The notes beneath the pieces were generated by a model. That model searched no databases. It was given only the letters and a program-made list of their open reading frames with translations, and had not been told where the DNA came from. From contig JBGAHR010000005.1 in NCBI GenBank assembly GCA_044226045.1, positions 62,001 to 126,000 of the forward strand: a DNA stretch of 64,000 bases. Direction: 5' to 3'. The position numbers were made by a program, and so were the translations under genes. This DNA is from Endoryza sp044226045 (lineage in GTDB: Bacteria > Bacteroidota > Bacteroidia > Chitinophagales > Chitinophagaceae). This document shows positions 51,126 to 59,997 of the stretch, in pieces. The first letter of the stretch is position 1. Each line of letters begins with the position of its first letter.

Positions 51126-52679
51126 ATGTCAAATCAGTTTTACTACGGAAAGGATACCCTCACTGTCGGAATTGCCCTGGATATTGCTGCCGGTAAATGT
51201 ACCGGCCTGCTTCATCCCGATACCATTGCCCAAATCAACAGGAGCGCGGCCCATGTTCAGCAAATCGTAGCCGATCACCAAACTGTTTATGGTGTCAATA
51301 CCGGTTTTGGCATCCTCGCCAATACGCCCATCTCCGAAGAAGATACCGCTACCTTACAATATAAGATCCTGCAGAGTCATAGTGTGGGAGTGGGGGAGCC
51401 GATCCCGGCAGAGGTCGCCCGATTGATGCTGATCACCAAAGTGCAGGCTTTATCAAAAGGTTTCTCGGGTGTGCAGCTCTCCACCATCGAAAGAATATTG
51501 TGGCACCTGGAAAAAGATATCATTCCGGTTGTGCCGGAAAAGGGCAGCGTAGGCGCCAGTGGCGACCTGGCCCCCCTGGCTCACCTTTTTTTACCCTTGA
51601 TTGGACTGGGACAGGTCCAATACAAAGGCAGGGTAAGAGATACAGCCTCTGTATTGAAAGAATTACAAATGATGCCGGTTCGCCTGGGTCCTAAAGAAGG
51701 ACTTGCGCTGATCAACGGAACCCAATTCATTCTTTCTTTTGCGGTGAAGGCGGTTCAGCGATTGCATTTTTGTCTCGAAGCGGCGGATATCATTGGCGCC
51801 ATGAGCCTGGAGGCGCTTACAGGAACCAAAGCTCCTTTTGATGAACGATTGCATCAGCTTCGGCCCTTTGAAGGGAACAGGCTGGTGGCACAACGGTTAA
51901 GGTTATTGCTCGACCACTCCGATATCATGCAAAGCCATATTGATTGTGGCCGGGTGCAGGATCCCTATAGCTTGCGCTGCATGCCCCAGGTTCACGGGGC
52001 TTCCAGAACAGCCTGGTTACACCTCAAACAACTCACCGAAACCGAGCTCAATGCCGTTACCGACAATCCGATCATCCTCGGGCCGGACGATACCATCAGC
52101 GGCGGTAATTTTCATGGCCAGCCATTGGCGCTGCCACTGGATTACGCCTGTGTCGCAGCTGCCGAGATCGGCAATATATCAGACAGGCGTTGTTACCTGC
52201 TGCTCGAAGGAAAATGGGGGCTTCCGCTCTTGCTCATGAACAATGTGGGCCTCAACAGTGGCTTTATGATTCCACAGTACACCACAGCTGCCCTGGTTAC
52301 CGAAAATAAAACGCTTTGTTTCCCAGCCAGCGCCGATAGCATTCCAACCTCACTCGGCCAGGAAGACCATGTTTCAATGGGAAGTATCAGTGGACGCAAA
52401 CTCAATAAAGTCATTGACAATCTCGAATACATCCTGGCCATTGAATTGTTAAGCGCCAGCCAGGCCATTGAATTCAGAAGACCGCTTCGCAGCAGCGCTT
52501 TGCTTGAAAAAGCACATCAACTGGTCCGCAGCCAGGTTGGATTTGCGGAAGAGGACAGAATATTCGCAGAAGACATCAACAAGATCGCCGGTATCATCAA
52601 AGATTTTTCTTTTGTGAATGAATTGAATGCCGTTGCCGGCGGTCGATTGAACCAGGGATTCGACAGTTTTACCCTGTAA
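51126..52679 (+). CDS. hutH: Histidine ammonia-lyase
   Basis: First enzyme of histidine breakdown, giving urocanate and ammonia. It is 517 residues from the ATG at 51126 (an ATG at 51117 is also in frame). The self-forming MIO cofactor arises from Ala-Ser-Gly in GSVGASGDLAPLAHLFLP (near residue 144). QDPYSLRCMPQVHGASR, EDHVSMGSISGRKLNKV and the Tyr of VYGVNTGFG complete the active site. It is followed by hutU after 52 bp. No hutI or downstream hut gene is in this window. Confidence 0.97.
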   Translation: MSNQFYYGKDTLTVGIALDIAAGKCTGLLHPDTIAQINRSAAHVQQIVADHQTVYGVNTGFGILANTPISEEDTATLQYKILQSHSVGVGEPIPAEVARLMLITKVQALSKGFSGVQLSTIERILWHLEKDIIPVVPEKGSVGASGDLAPLAHLFLPLIGLGQVQYKGRVRDTASVLKELQMMPVRLGPKEGLALINGTQFILSFAVKAVQRLHFCLEAADIIGAMSLEALTGTKAPFDERLHQLRPFEGNRLVAQRLRLLLDHSDIMQSHIDCGRVQDPYSLRCMPQVHGASRTAWLHLKQLTETELNAVTDNPIILGPDDTISGGNFHGQPLALPLDYACVAAAEIGNISDRRCYLLLEGKWGLPLLLMNNVGLNSGFMIPQYTTAALVTENKTLCFPASADSIPTSLGQEDHVSMGSISGRKLNKVIDNLEYILAIELLSASQAIEFRRPLRSSALLEKAHQLVRSQVGFAEEDRIFAEDINKIAGIIKDFSFVNELNAVAGGRLNQGFDSFTL

Positions 52680-52731
52680 CGCGATCACCATTTGTGTACA
52701 TTTGTTTACCTAATCTAATTCTTGTTTGGCT

Positions 52732-54441
52732 ATGTCAACTACTACCCAGCGTCGATATGATCCCGTAAAATACAAGACACCAACCGGCAATACCCTTTCG
52801 TGCAAAGGATGGATACAGGAAGCTGCCTTGCGTATGTTGCTGAACAACCTGAACCCGGACGTGGCAGAAAGACCCGACGACCTGATTGTTTACGGAGGCC
52901 GGGGAAAAGCTGCCCGGAACTTTGAAGCGCTGGATAAGATTATCGCTTCTCTTCAAACGCTCGAGAATGATGAGAGCCTGCTGATTCAATCCGGAAAGCC
53001 TGTTGGTATTCTCAAAACACATAAAGACGCTCCGCGTGTATTACTCTCCAACTCACAGTTGGTACCACATTGGGCTACCTGGGAACATTTTGATGAACTG
53101 GAAAGAAAAGGGCTGATGATGTACGGACAGATGACTGCCGGTTCATGGATATACATCGGATCACAGGGTATTGTGCAGGGAACTTATGAAACCTATGCAG
53201 CGCTGGCCAGGAAACATTTTAATGGAAGTTTGCAGGGAACACTAAATGTCACCGCTGGTTTGGGAGGGATGGGTGGCGCCCAACCGCTGGCCATCACCAT
53301 GAATGGCGGCGTTGCCCTGGTGGCAGAGGTGGAAGAATGGAGAATCGACAAACGGCTTGAAACAAGATATCTCGATGAGAAATTCGATGAGATAGATGCG
53401 GCTATCGACAGGGCACTTGAATTGAAAGCAAAAGGTGAAGGGCGAAGCATCGGCGTAAAAACAAATGCGGTCTTTCTGCTGCAAAGACTGTTGGAAAGAA
53501 GTGTTATTCCAGATACATTGACTGATCAGACCTCCGCACATGATCCGTTGATCGGCTACTGGCCACATGAACTGAGTTATGAGCAGGCGAAAATATTGAG
53601 GGAAACCGATCCTGCCACTTATATCGCCAACGCTTATCATTCGATGCACAAGCATGTGCAGTTGATGATACAGTTGATGGACAAAGGCGCCATTACATTT
53701 GATTATGGCAATAATATCCGTGCAAGGGCACAGGAGCACCACCAAAAACTCGTGGCACTCGGCAACGGAGAAGACATGTCCTCATTTGAAGGAAGGTATT
53801 TTGATTTTCCCGGTTTTGTGCCTGCCTATATACGTCCGTTGTTTTGCGAAGGCAAAGGTCCTTTTCGCTGGGCCGCATTGAGTGGTGATCCGAATGATAT
53901 CGCAGTAACGGATGAAGTCGTTCGTCAACTCTTCCCGGAAAATAAATCGTTGTTAAGATGGCTTGATCTGGCGAAAGAAAAGATCGCCTTCCAGGGGTTG
54001 CCGGCAAGAATCTGCTGGCTGGGCCAGGGAGAAAGAGAAAAAGCAGGACTTGCCTTCAATGAACTGGTCAGAACAGGCCAGGTAAAAGCACCTATTGTTA
54101 TCGGAAGAGATCACCTCGATACAGGATCAGTCGCCTCACCCAACCGTGAAACCGAAGGCATGCTCGATGGATCTGATGCTGTAGCCGACTGGCCCATTCT
54201 GAATGCCCTCGTGAATACAGCCGGTGGCGCCAGTTGGGTTTCTCTCCACCATGGAGGAGGAGTGGGGATGGGCTACAGCATTCATGCCGGTATGGTGATT
54301 GTGGCCGATGGTACCCCGGATGCAGCAGCCAGACTGAAAAGAGTGCTGCGAAACGATCCCGGAATGGGTATCATTCGTCATGCAGACGCAGGCTACGAAA
54401 TAGCCATCGGGGAACGGAAAAGGCATGGGTTGGACTTTTGA
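52732..54441 (+). CDS. hutU: Urocanate hydratase
   Basis: Second enzyme of histidine breakdown, turning urocanate into imidazolonepropionate with bound NAD. It is 569 residues, slightly above the usual 550-560. GLGGMGGAQPLAITMNGG holds the NAD-binding glycines, GSWIYIGSQGIVQGTYET is family-specific, and FCEGKGPFRWAALSGDPNDI carries the conserved Cys (about residue 372). The ATG at 52732 is preferred to one at 52726. The stop is followed at once by a heptad repeat tract. Confidence 0.97.
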   Translation: MSTTTQRRYDPVKYKTPTGNTLSCKGWIQEAALRMLLNNLNPDVAERPDDLIVYGGRGKAARNFEALDKIIASLQTLENDESLLIQSGKPVGILKTHKDAPRVLLSNSQLVPHWATWEHFDELERKGLMMYGQMTAGSWIYIGSQGIVQGTYETYAALARKHFNGSLQGTLNVTAGLGGMGGAQPLAITMNGGVALVAEVEEWRIDKRLETRYLDEKFDEIDAAIDRALELKAKGEGRSIGVKTNAVFLLQRLLERSVIPDTLTDQTSAHDPLIGYWPHELSYEQAKILRETDPATYIANAYHSMHKHVQLMIQLMDKGAITFDYGNNIRARAQEHHQKLVALGNGEDMSSFEGRYFDFPGFVPAYIRPLFCEGKGPFRWAALSGDPNDIAVTDEVVRQLFPENKSLLRWLDLAKEKIAFQGLPARICWLGQGEREKAGLAFNELVRTGQVKAPIVIGRDHLDTGSVASPNRETEGMLDGSDAVADWPILNALVNTAGGASWVSLHHGGGVGMGYSIHAGMVIVADGTPDAAARLKRVLRNDPGMGIIRHADAGYEIAIGERKRHGLDF

Positions 54442-54483
54442 GCGGTTGGCGGTTGGCGGTTTGCAGTTTGCGGTTTGCAGTTG
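54442..54483. repeat. Heptad tract, plus-oriented arm, after hutU
   Basis: Six consecutive 7-bp units of GCRGTTK type (GCGGTTG twice, GCGGTTT, GCAGTTT, GCGGTTT, GCAGTTG), starting at the base after the hutU stop codon. Confidence 0.75.
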
Positions 54484-54571
54484 GTTACTAAAGTTCATAA
54501 AAGTAGCAGGTATAAAAATTCTACTATAAGTAATGAGTTTTATCGCCTTCAAGTTCTTACTGCAAACAAAC

Positions 54572-54613
54572 CAACGTGAAACGCTAAACGATAAACGATA
54601 AACAACAAACAAA
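54572..54613. repeat. Heptad tract, minus-oriented arm
   Basis: Six consecutive 7-bp units (CAACGTG, AAACGCT, AAACGAT twice, AAACAAC, AAACAAA). It faces the tract at 54442-54483 across about 90 bp, as at 15085-15193. Confidence 0.7.
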
Positions 54614-54626
54614 TCTTTCATTCATT

Positions 54627-55535
54627 ATGAAAACACGCCGCTCTTTTCTTCGTTCTGCCGCTTTGATGACGGCTGCCGTTTTAGGTGGTCGGTCCTTGGC
54701 AGCGCCTGTTGGATTGAAACGAAAACTGTCTTTCTCCACTTTGGGTTGTCCCGACTGGACATTGGATGAAATCATTTCCTTTGCAACCAGAAATAAATAC
54801 CAGGGCATTGAATTCAGGGGGCTTAAACGTGAAATGGATTTATATAAATGCCCGGAGTTTGCTGATAAAGCTTCGATAAAGAATACCCTTGAAAAACTGG
54901 CGGCCAACCGGCTGGCAGTGGTAAACCTGGGATCTTCCTGTACACTTCATTTTGCCAAACCGGAGGAAAGAAAGAAGCAGCTCGATGAAGGAAAAAAATT
55001 CATCGACCTGGCCCGGCAGCTCCATTGCCCATTCATAAGAGTGTTCCCCAATAATTTTCCCAAAGATCAGACCCGCGAACAAACAATGGATCTGATTGCT
55101 TCCGGACTGCTTGAACTGGCAACCTATGCCAAAGGCTCAAATGTAAAAGTATTGATGGAAACACATGGAGAACTGGTTCATACGGATGACCTCGTTCAAA
55201 TCATGCAACAAGTGAACCATAAACAGGCAGGTCTGCTGTGGGATTTTTGCAATATGTGGAGCGTTACGAGGGAAGAGCCTTCTTACATGTATCAGCAACT
55301 AAAACCTTATATCTATCACACCCATATTAAAGATGCCCGTATCGTAAACGGACAACCGCAATATGTTTTCCTGGGTAAAGGCGAAGTGCCCATTTTCAAG
55401 GCCGTCGATCTGCTGACCAGGGATAATTTTAGTGGTTACTACAGTTTCGAATGGGAAAAACTGTGGCACCCGGAACTGGATGCGCCGGAGTTGGCTATTG
55501 CCGATTATCCTTCAGCCATGAATGCGCATTTATAG
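54627..55535 (+). CDS. Sugar phosphate isomerase/epimerase-like TIM barrel, probably exported by Tat
   Basis: 302-residue xylose-isomerase-like TIM barrel. The N-terminus KTRRSFLRSAALM followed by a hydrophobic stretch fits a twin-arginine signal, so the protein would be folded before export. Barrel segments: FSTLGCPDWTLDEIISFATR, KYQGIEFRG, FIRVFPNNF, VLMETHGELVHTDDL and GLLWDFCNMWS, with metal-binding Glu, Asp and His candidates in METHG, WDFCN and YHTHIKD. The substrate is unknown; such exported members are frequent in Bacteroidota. Confidence 0.85.
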   Translation: MKTRRSFLRSAALMTAAVLGGRSLAAPVGLKRKLSFSTLGCPDWTLDEIISFATRNKYQGIEFRGLKREMDLYKCPEFADKASIKNTLEKLAANRLAVVNLGSSCTLHFAKPEERKKQLDEGKKFIDLARQLHCPFIRVFPNNFPKDQTREQTMDLIASGLLELATYAKGSNVKVLMETHGELVHTDDLVQIMQQVNHKQAGLLWDFCNMWSVTREEPSYMYQQLKPYIYHTHIKDARIVNGQPQYVFLGKGEVPIFKAVDLLTRDNFSGYYSFEWEKLWHPELDAPELAIADYPSAMNAHL

Positions 55536-55641
55536 TTGCTTTTCGCGACATAAAAATTGATTGATTATTCTGTTTTCCTCGTTTGATAATTTTTCCTAAT
55601 TTTTGACTGCTAACGATTGTCAAAAACCAAATTGACTTGCC

Positions 55642-55974
55642 ATGGCTGAATTAACCTTTCAGGATGCCGGTTTGTTACAGCAATTGATTCAAAACAAGAC
55701 CGAGGTTCGCAGCATAGAAAGCATTCTTCAATCAAAGGGATATGATCCGGAAAGAATTCATTTGCTTACCCGCGAATTCAAAAGAATCAGGGCTTCCCGC
55801 CGGCAATTCAAAGGATTTATTTTACTGGGAGGCGGCGCTTTACTTGGATTTATCAGTTGTGTGACGACGCTGATCAATCCCATACCCGAATTATACAACC
55901 TTATCCTGTATGGTTTGACCTCAGTGGCATTGGCTGGAATGATCATGGGATTATATTATATTTTCGAAGACTAG
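55642..55974 (+). CDS. Small membrane protein of unknown function
   Basis: 110 residues. The N-terminal 55 residues are polar and helical (LQQLIQNKTEVRSIESILQS, RIHLLTREFKRIRASRRQF), followed by two membrane segments (about 58-76 and 86-107). No family is recognised. It is the first of a run of small genes on the plus strand. Codon use looks like that of its neighbours. Confidence 0.6.
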   Translation: MAELTFQDAGLLQQLIQNKTEVRSIESILQSKGYDPERIHLLTREFKRIRASRRQFKGFILLGGGALLGFISCVTTLINPIPELYNLILYGLTSVALAGMIMGLYYIFED

Positions 55975-56008
55975 AATGTATTAACTTCAGACAATACACC
56001 ATCACTAA

Positions 56009-56398
56009 ATGCCTGTCAGTAAATCGAAGCCTGCTACCATCGAAGCGTATATTGCATCCTGCCCGGTTGACATTCAAGACCGGCTTCACCAGATACTCGC
56101 TACAGTTCGACAGGCTGCCCCGCATGCTACAGAGTCTTTGAAATGGAGCATGCCTGCCCATTCTCTTCAGAAAATCCTGGTAACCTATAAAGCATTCAGG
56201 AATCATATCGGGTTTTATCCAATGCCTTCTGCCATCAAGGCTTTTTCGAAAGAATTGAAGCATTTCAAAACCGCCACAGGCTCTATCCAGTTGCCGCACG
56301 ATAAACCGTTGCCCATCGCCTTATTGAAAAAGATTGTAAAATTCCGGGTGAAAGAGGACAAAGAAGGTTCCATCCGGTGGCGTACCAGCAGATCCTAA
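56009..56398 (+). CDS. DUF1801 (YdhG-like) protein
   Basis: 129-residue small alpha/beta protein. ATIEAYIASCPVDIQDRLHQ, ESLKWSMPAH and FRNHIGFYPMPSAIKAF follow the DUF1801 pattern (in Bacillus, YdhG is linked to iron handling, although that role is weakly supported). It is 34 bp after the membrane protein gene and 21 bp before the DUF3500 gene. Cytosolic, no signal. Confidence 0.82.
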   Translation: MPVSKSKPATIEAYIASCPVDIQDRLHQILATVRQAAPHATESLKWSMPAHSLQKILVTYKAFRNHIGFYPMPSAIKAFSKELKHFKTATGSIQLPHDKPLPIALLKKIVKFRVKEDKEGSIRWRTSRS

Positions 56399-56419
56399 AC
56401 CAACCAATACTATAACTGT

Positions 56420-57496
56420 ATGCAAAAATTTCTACTGCTGCTTTTACTGGTTTCTGCCGGTATCGGCACGTCATCTGCCCAAAATCAGTTGGCCTATCAT
56501 CAGGAAATCCGGCAAACGGCCGATCAGTTCATCGCCTCGCTCAGTCCGCTGCAACAAAGAGGAGCCTTGCTCAGCTTTGAAGACTCCGCCCGCCAGACCT
56601 GGAACAATTTACCTGTAGGACTCAGACCAAGGGCCGGTATCTCCATCGGATCGATGAATGATGACCAGCGGAAAATATTACACCGGATTCTTTCCGCTTG
56701 TCTCAGTTCACAGGGATACCTGAAGGCAACGAGTATCATGCACCTCGATAACCTCCTCAATACCCTGTATGATAGTCTGTACTACCGTCAAAGTATAGAT
56801 GACAACGTATATAAGATGGTCAAAGACCTGAAATGGAGTCATCGTAATTTTTACCTGGCCTTTTTTGGAAAGCCGGGAGACGCCAAATGGAGTATCAAAG
56901 TGGAAGGACATCATCTATCGATCAATTTCACCTTCCTGAACGACCAGTTATCCGTTACTCCTTTTTTTATCGGTACCGATCCGGCAGAATATCCGATCGG
57001 CGAATATGCCGGATGGAGAGTACTGGGTCAGGAGGAAGACCTGGGTTTGTCTTTGATGAAATCGCTTGACGCCACTATGCAGAAGAAAGTAATCATCAGT
57101 GATAAGGTTCCGGCAGATATTATCACTTCTGCCGAAAGCGGGATCAGATTGATCGACTACCAGGGAGTGCCGGCCTCGCAATTGACTAAGGAACAAAAAT
57201 CCCTGCTGCTGTATATTATCCGCGAATTTGTATTTAACATGGAATATGATAAGGCCATGATAGAATACAACAAGATTTTGAAAGCGGGTATTGACAAGAT
57301 TTATTTCGCCTGGATTGGCCCGGTACAGGAATTCAAACCTCACTATTATGTTATCAACGGTCCCAATTTCCTCATCGAGTTCGACAACCATGGCTTCAAC
57401 AATGATGGCAATCATATTCATGCCATCTGGCGGGAGAAGGGAAATGAATACGGGGAAGATGTTTTGAAAAAGCATTACCAGTCCGAAAAGCATTAA
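56420..57496 (+). CDS. DUF3500 exported protein
   Basis: 358-residue protein with a signal peptide (LLLLVSAGIGTSSAQ). The DUF3500 body has ARQTWNNLPVGLRPRAGISI near its start, HHLSINFTFLNDQLSVTPFF in the middle, and the His-rich end ..HYYVINGPNFLIEFDN and GNHIHAIWREKGNEYG. Biochemical role is not known. It is typical of the family in length. Confidence 0.85.
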   Translation: MQKFLLLLLLVSAGIGTSSAQNQLAYHQEIRQTADQFIASLSPLQQRGALLSFEDSARQTWNNLPVGLRPRAGISIGSMNDDQRKILHRILSACLSSQGYLKATSIMHLDNLLNTLYDSLYYRQSIDDNVYKMVKDLKWSHRNFYLAFFGKPGDAKWSIKVEGHHLSINFTFLNDQLSVTPFFIGTDPAEYPIGEYAGWRVLGQEEDLGLSLMKSLDATMQKKVIISDKVPADIITSAESGIRLIDYQGVPASQLTKEQKSLLLYIIREFVFNMEYDKAMIEYNKILKAGIDKIYFAWIGPVQEFKPHYYVINGPNFLIEFDNHGFNNDGNHIHAIWREKGNEYGEDVLKKHYQSEKH

Positions 57497-57609
57497 CATG
57501 CATCGGGTTGAGAGATGACGTAATTACCCCGAAAATTGACGTAATGCCACAGTTTTTGAAACAGGTATTTTATTGAAGTTTGTGTTATCAAATCAAATAA
57601 CAACAACAA

Positions 57610-58047
57610 ATGAATACCATGGAAAAAACAATGATTACCATCGAAACAACCGTAAACGTACCGGTTTCGCAAGCTTGGAAAATTTTTAACTCGCCGGAAC
57701 ATGTCACCAAATGGAACCATGCCTCTGACGACTGGCATTCACCTCATGCGGAGAACGATCTTAGACCGGGCGGAAACTTCAAATATCGGATGGAAGCCAA
57801 AGACGGCAGCTTCGGTTTTGACTTCGGAGGCGTCTATACCGCTGTAGAAGAAAATAAAATGATCCGGTACACAATGGGTGATGGTCGCGAGGTAGAAGTA
57901 CTGTTTACTGAAGACGGAAAGAATCGCACCCATATTAAAGAGACTTTTGATGCCGAAAATATGCACGATCCCGAAATGCAGAAGAACGGCTGGCAGGCCA
58001 TTCTCAACAATTTCCGCGATTATGCCGAATCCGTAGCAACTTCCTAA
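57610..58047 (+). CDS. SRPBCC/AHSA1-type ligand-binding protein
   Basis: 145-residue START-like protein of the AHSA1 type. ITIETTVNVPVSQAWKIFNS, HVTKWNHASDDWHSP, GRPGGNFKYRMEAKD-like text and MQKNGWQAILNNFRDYAE are typical. Family members bind hydrophobic ligands or are linked to stress and polyketide roles; the ligand here is unknown. It is monocistronic with its own terminator. Confidence 0.85.
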   Translation: MNTMEKTMITIETTVNVPVSQAWKIFNSPEHVTKWNHASDDWHSPHAENDLRPGGNFKYRMEAKDGSFGFDFGGVYTAVEENKMIRYTMGDGREVEVLFTEDGKNRTHIKETFDAENMHDPEMQKNGWQAILNNFRDYAESVATS

Positions 58048-58084
58048 GGTACATTTTGGGGAATTCCGGTTACAACCTGTTTAT

Positions 58085-58114
58085 AATAAACCGCGCCTTT
58101 CTGCGCGGTTTATT
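58085..58114 (+). terminator. Terminator after the SRPBCC gene
   Basis: 12-bp perfect stem AATAAACCGCGC/GCGCGGTTTATT with a 6-nt loop, then GCTTTTTAT. Confidence 0.88.
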
Positions 58115-58179
58115 GCTTTTTATCTGCTGGCATTCAAATTGTCCATCCATGTTTGATTCATCACTAAAAATGAACAATT

Positions 58180-58758
58180 ATGGTAACAAAATACTGGAAA
58201 ACAATTTCGATTACATCCCTGCTGTTTACTACCCTGGTGTTTTCATCCTGCGAAAGCCAGGATTACAAAAAGTATGACGAGAAAACAAGCAAAAATGCAA
58301 GCATTGAGGAACCAGCTGGCGAGGCAGATCGAATGGCGGATGGCGGAACTTCCCTGAAGAAAAAAGGAAAAGTTTCCGTGGCTGCCGAACAAAACGCTTC
58401 CTCCCATGCTAATAAAAAGATGTATAGAAAAGATGCCTTGGGCGTGTATGACCAGGTTGAAATGCAACCTGTGTTCCCGGGTGGCGAAGCCGCTTTATCT
58501 AATTTTGTAGAGACCAACCTGGTATATCCGGAAAATGCCATCGACCGGAATGTGGAAGGTACCGTGCGGGTTCAATTTGTTGTTGACGAAAAAGGCAATG
58601 TAAAAAATCCTGTAGTGGCCGGAGAGAAAACAGGCCAGGGTCTTGATGAAGCGGCCATGGAAGTGATCAGGAAAATGCCGGCATGGACACCCGGTCAGGT
58701 AAACGGGAAGAATGTAAAAACCAGGCTGGTACTGCCAATCACGTACAGGCTAGAATAA
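58180..58758 (+). CDS. TonB C-terminal domain lipoprotein
   Basis: 192-residue protein whose C-terminal 80 residues are a TonB_C domain (FPGGEAALSNFVETNLVYPE, GTVRVQFVVDEKGNVKNPVV). The N-terminus is a lipobox (LVFSSC, Cys 24) and not an uncleaved inner-membrane anchor, and a short charged linker replaces the long Pro-rich arm of classical TonB. It may be an outer-membrane-attached relative, not an energy transducer. It is monocistronic with a terminator. Confidence 0.8.
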   Translation: MVTKYWKTISITSLLFTTLVFSSCESQDYKKYDEKTSKNASIEEPAGEADRMADGGTSLKKKGKVSVAAEQNASSHANKKMYRKDALGVYDQVEMQPVFPGGEAALSNFVETNLVYPENAIDRNVEGTVRVQFVVDEKGNVKNPVVAGEKTGQGLDEAAMEVIRKMPAWTPGQVNGKNVKTRLVLPITYRLE

Positions 58759-58785
58759 CTCGCCATATATGTTCCTTTTTTATCC

Positions 58786-58815
58786 AGAAGGTCCCGCGTT
58801 GTCGGGACTTTCTGT
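58786..58815 (+). terminator. Terminator after the TonB-domain gene
   Basis: AGAAGGTCCCG pairs with CGGGACTTTCT (10 of 11 positions) around a 6-nt loop. It is followed by GTTT, so only a weak T run. Confidence 0.6.
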
Positions 58816-58830
58816 TTAAAAGGAAGGTTG

Positions 58831-58838
58831 TAATTTTG
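58831..58838 (+). promoter_or_regulatory. -7 box of the GNAT gene
   Basis: TAATTTTG fits TAnnTTTG and ends 15 bp before the ATG at 58854. Confidence 0.5.
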
Positions 58839-58853
58839 CGTTTTATTGATGCC

Positions 58854-59396
58854 ATGAAAGAATCCATCACATTTGAACTGCAACCAGTCCTTGACAATGA
58901 ATGGGTGCATATGCGTCCGTTATCAGCCGATGATTTTGAATCGCTTTACCAGGTAGCTTCTGATCCATTGATCTGGGAACAACATCCTAATAAAGACCGT
59001 TACAAAAGGGAGGTGTTTGAAAATTATTTCAAAGGGGCTATGGAATCCGGAGGGGCGCTGGCGGTTTTTGATCAAAAAAACGGCGAGATGATCGGATGCA
59101 GCCGCTTCTATGACCTGGATCCGGCTGAATCTACCGTGTTGATCGGTTACACATTTGTCGCCCGCCGTTGCTGGGGGCTACCCTATAACCGATCCATGAA
59201 AACATTGATGATCAACCACGCGTTTAATTATATAGACAAAGTGATCTTTCACATTGGCAAAAACAATACACGCTCCCGTATTGCGATGGAAAGGGTAGGA
59301 GGCAAACTGGAAGGTTTTTTATCTGTTCCCTATTATGGCGAGGCTGCCAGTGAAAACTGCGTGTATAGTATTACCCGGAAAGATTGGATGCCTTAG
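58854..59396 (+). CDS. GNAT family acetyltransferase
   Basis: 180-residue acetyltransferase of the RimJ/RimL-like group. The ATG at 58854 is chosen, since a longer frame reaching back to 58683 overlaps the TonB-domain gene and its terminator. VHMRPLSADDFESLYQVASD is the N-terminal substrate arm; TVLIGYTFVARRCWGLPYNR holds the acetyl-CoA pyrophosphate loop region; NNTRSRIAMERVGGKLEGF is the classic end. The acceptor is unknown. Confidence 0.88.
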   Translation: MKESITFELQPVLDNEWVHMRPLSADDFESLYQVASDPLIWEQHPNKDRYKREVFENYFKGAMESGGALAVFDQKNGEMIGCSRFYDLDPAESTVLIGYTFVARRCWGLPYNRSMKTLMINHAFNYIDKVIFHIGKNNTRSRIAMERVGGKLEGFLSVPYYGEAASENCVYSITRKDWMP

Positions 59397-59529
59397 AAAT
59401 TTGATTTATCAGGTTTTGTTAAGATATTGCCAACGTTACCAAGCGAATCAAGATATACATCAGGGTTAGTGTGTATTTCGCCCATCCTGATCATCAAAAA
59501 GTAAAGAGGTTCTGATTAAACTGTAACAC

Positions 59530-59997
59530 ATGAAGAAAAATTATCTCTACCTGGCTGTCATCATTGCCCTGTTCATACCCGGATATGGTGTAGCGCAAGC
59601 TAAGATACCCGCCAGCTGGCAGCCGGGAATGAAGATTACAGCCAATTACAGCGGCGGTCAATCTCCTTATTCTTATAACCTGGAGATTACCGACAGTCTC
59701 AGCACTTTTAAATTGAGAACCCAGAACGGTCAAAAAAACTACCGGAAAACATTCAGCAAAGAGGAACTGGATAATATTCTTAAATTCCTCTCCGCCCAAA
59801 AATTTGACAGGATCAAATCTGAATACACCGGTTTTACGCATGACAAGGCTTCGCAGTCGATTATCCTGAGTTGGGGAAGGGAATCCGTCGGCGCCTCCCA
59901 AAGCAGCAACCAAAGTATCGTAGAAAGTTACCGCGAAAACTTTGCTGCCATCGAACAATACCTGCAGGAATTATTTGATAAATCAGGAAAAAAATAA
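59530..59997 (+). CDS. Exported protein of unknown function
   Basis: 155-residue protein with a signal peptide (LAVIIALFIPGYGVAQA). The mature part has ITANYSGGQSPYSYNLEITD and KTFSKEELDNILKFLSAQKF, a small mixed fold. The family is not recognised. Its last 15 bp overlap the convergent FAD enzyme gene, so the two transcripts overlap at their ends. Confidence 0.6.
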   Translation: MKKNYLYLAVIIALFIPGYGVAQAKIPASWQPGMKITANYSGGQSPYSYNLEITDSLSTFKLRTQNGQKNYRKTFSKEELDNILKFLSAQKFDRIKSEYTGFTHDKASQSIILSWGRESVGASQSSNQSIVESYRENFAAIEQYLQELFDKSGKK

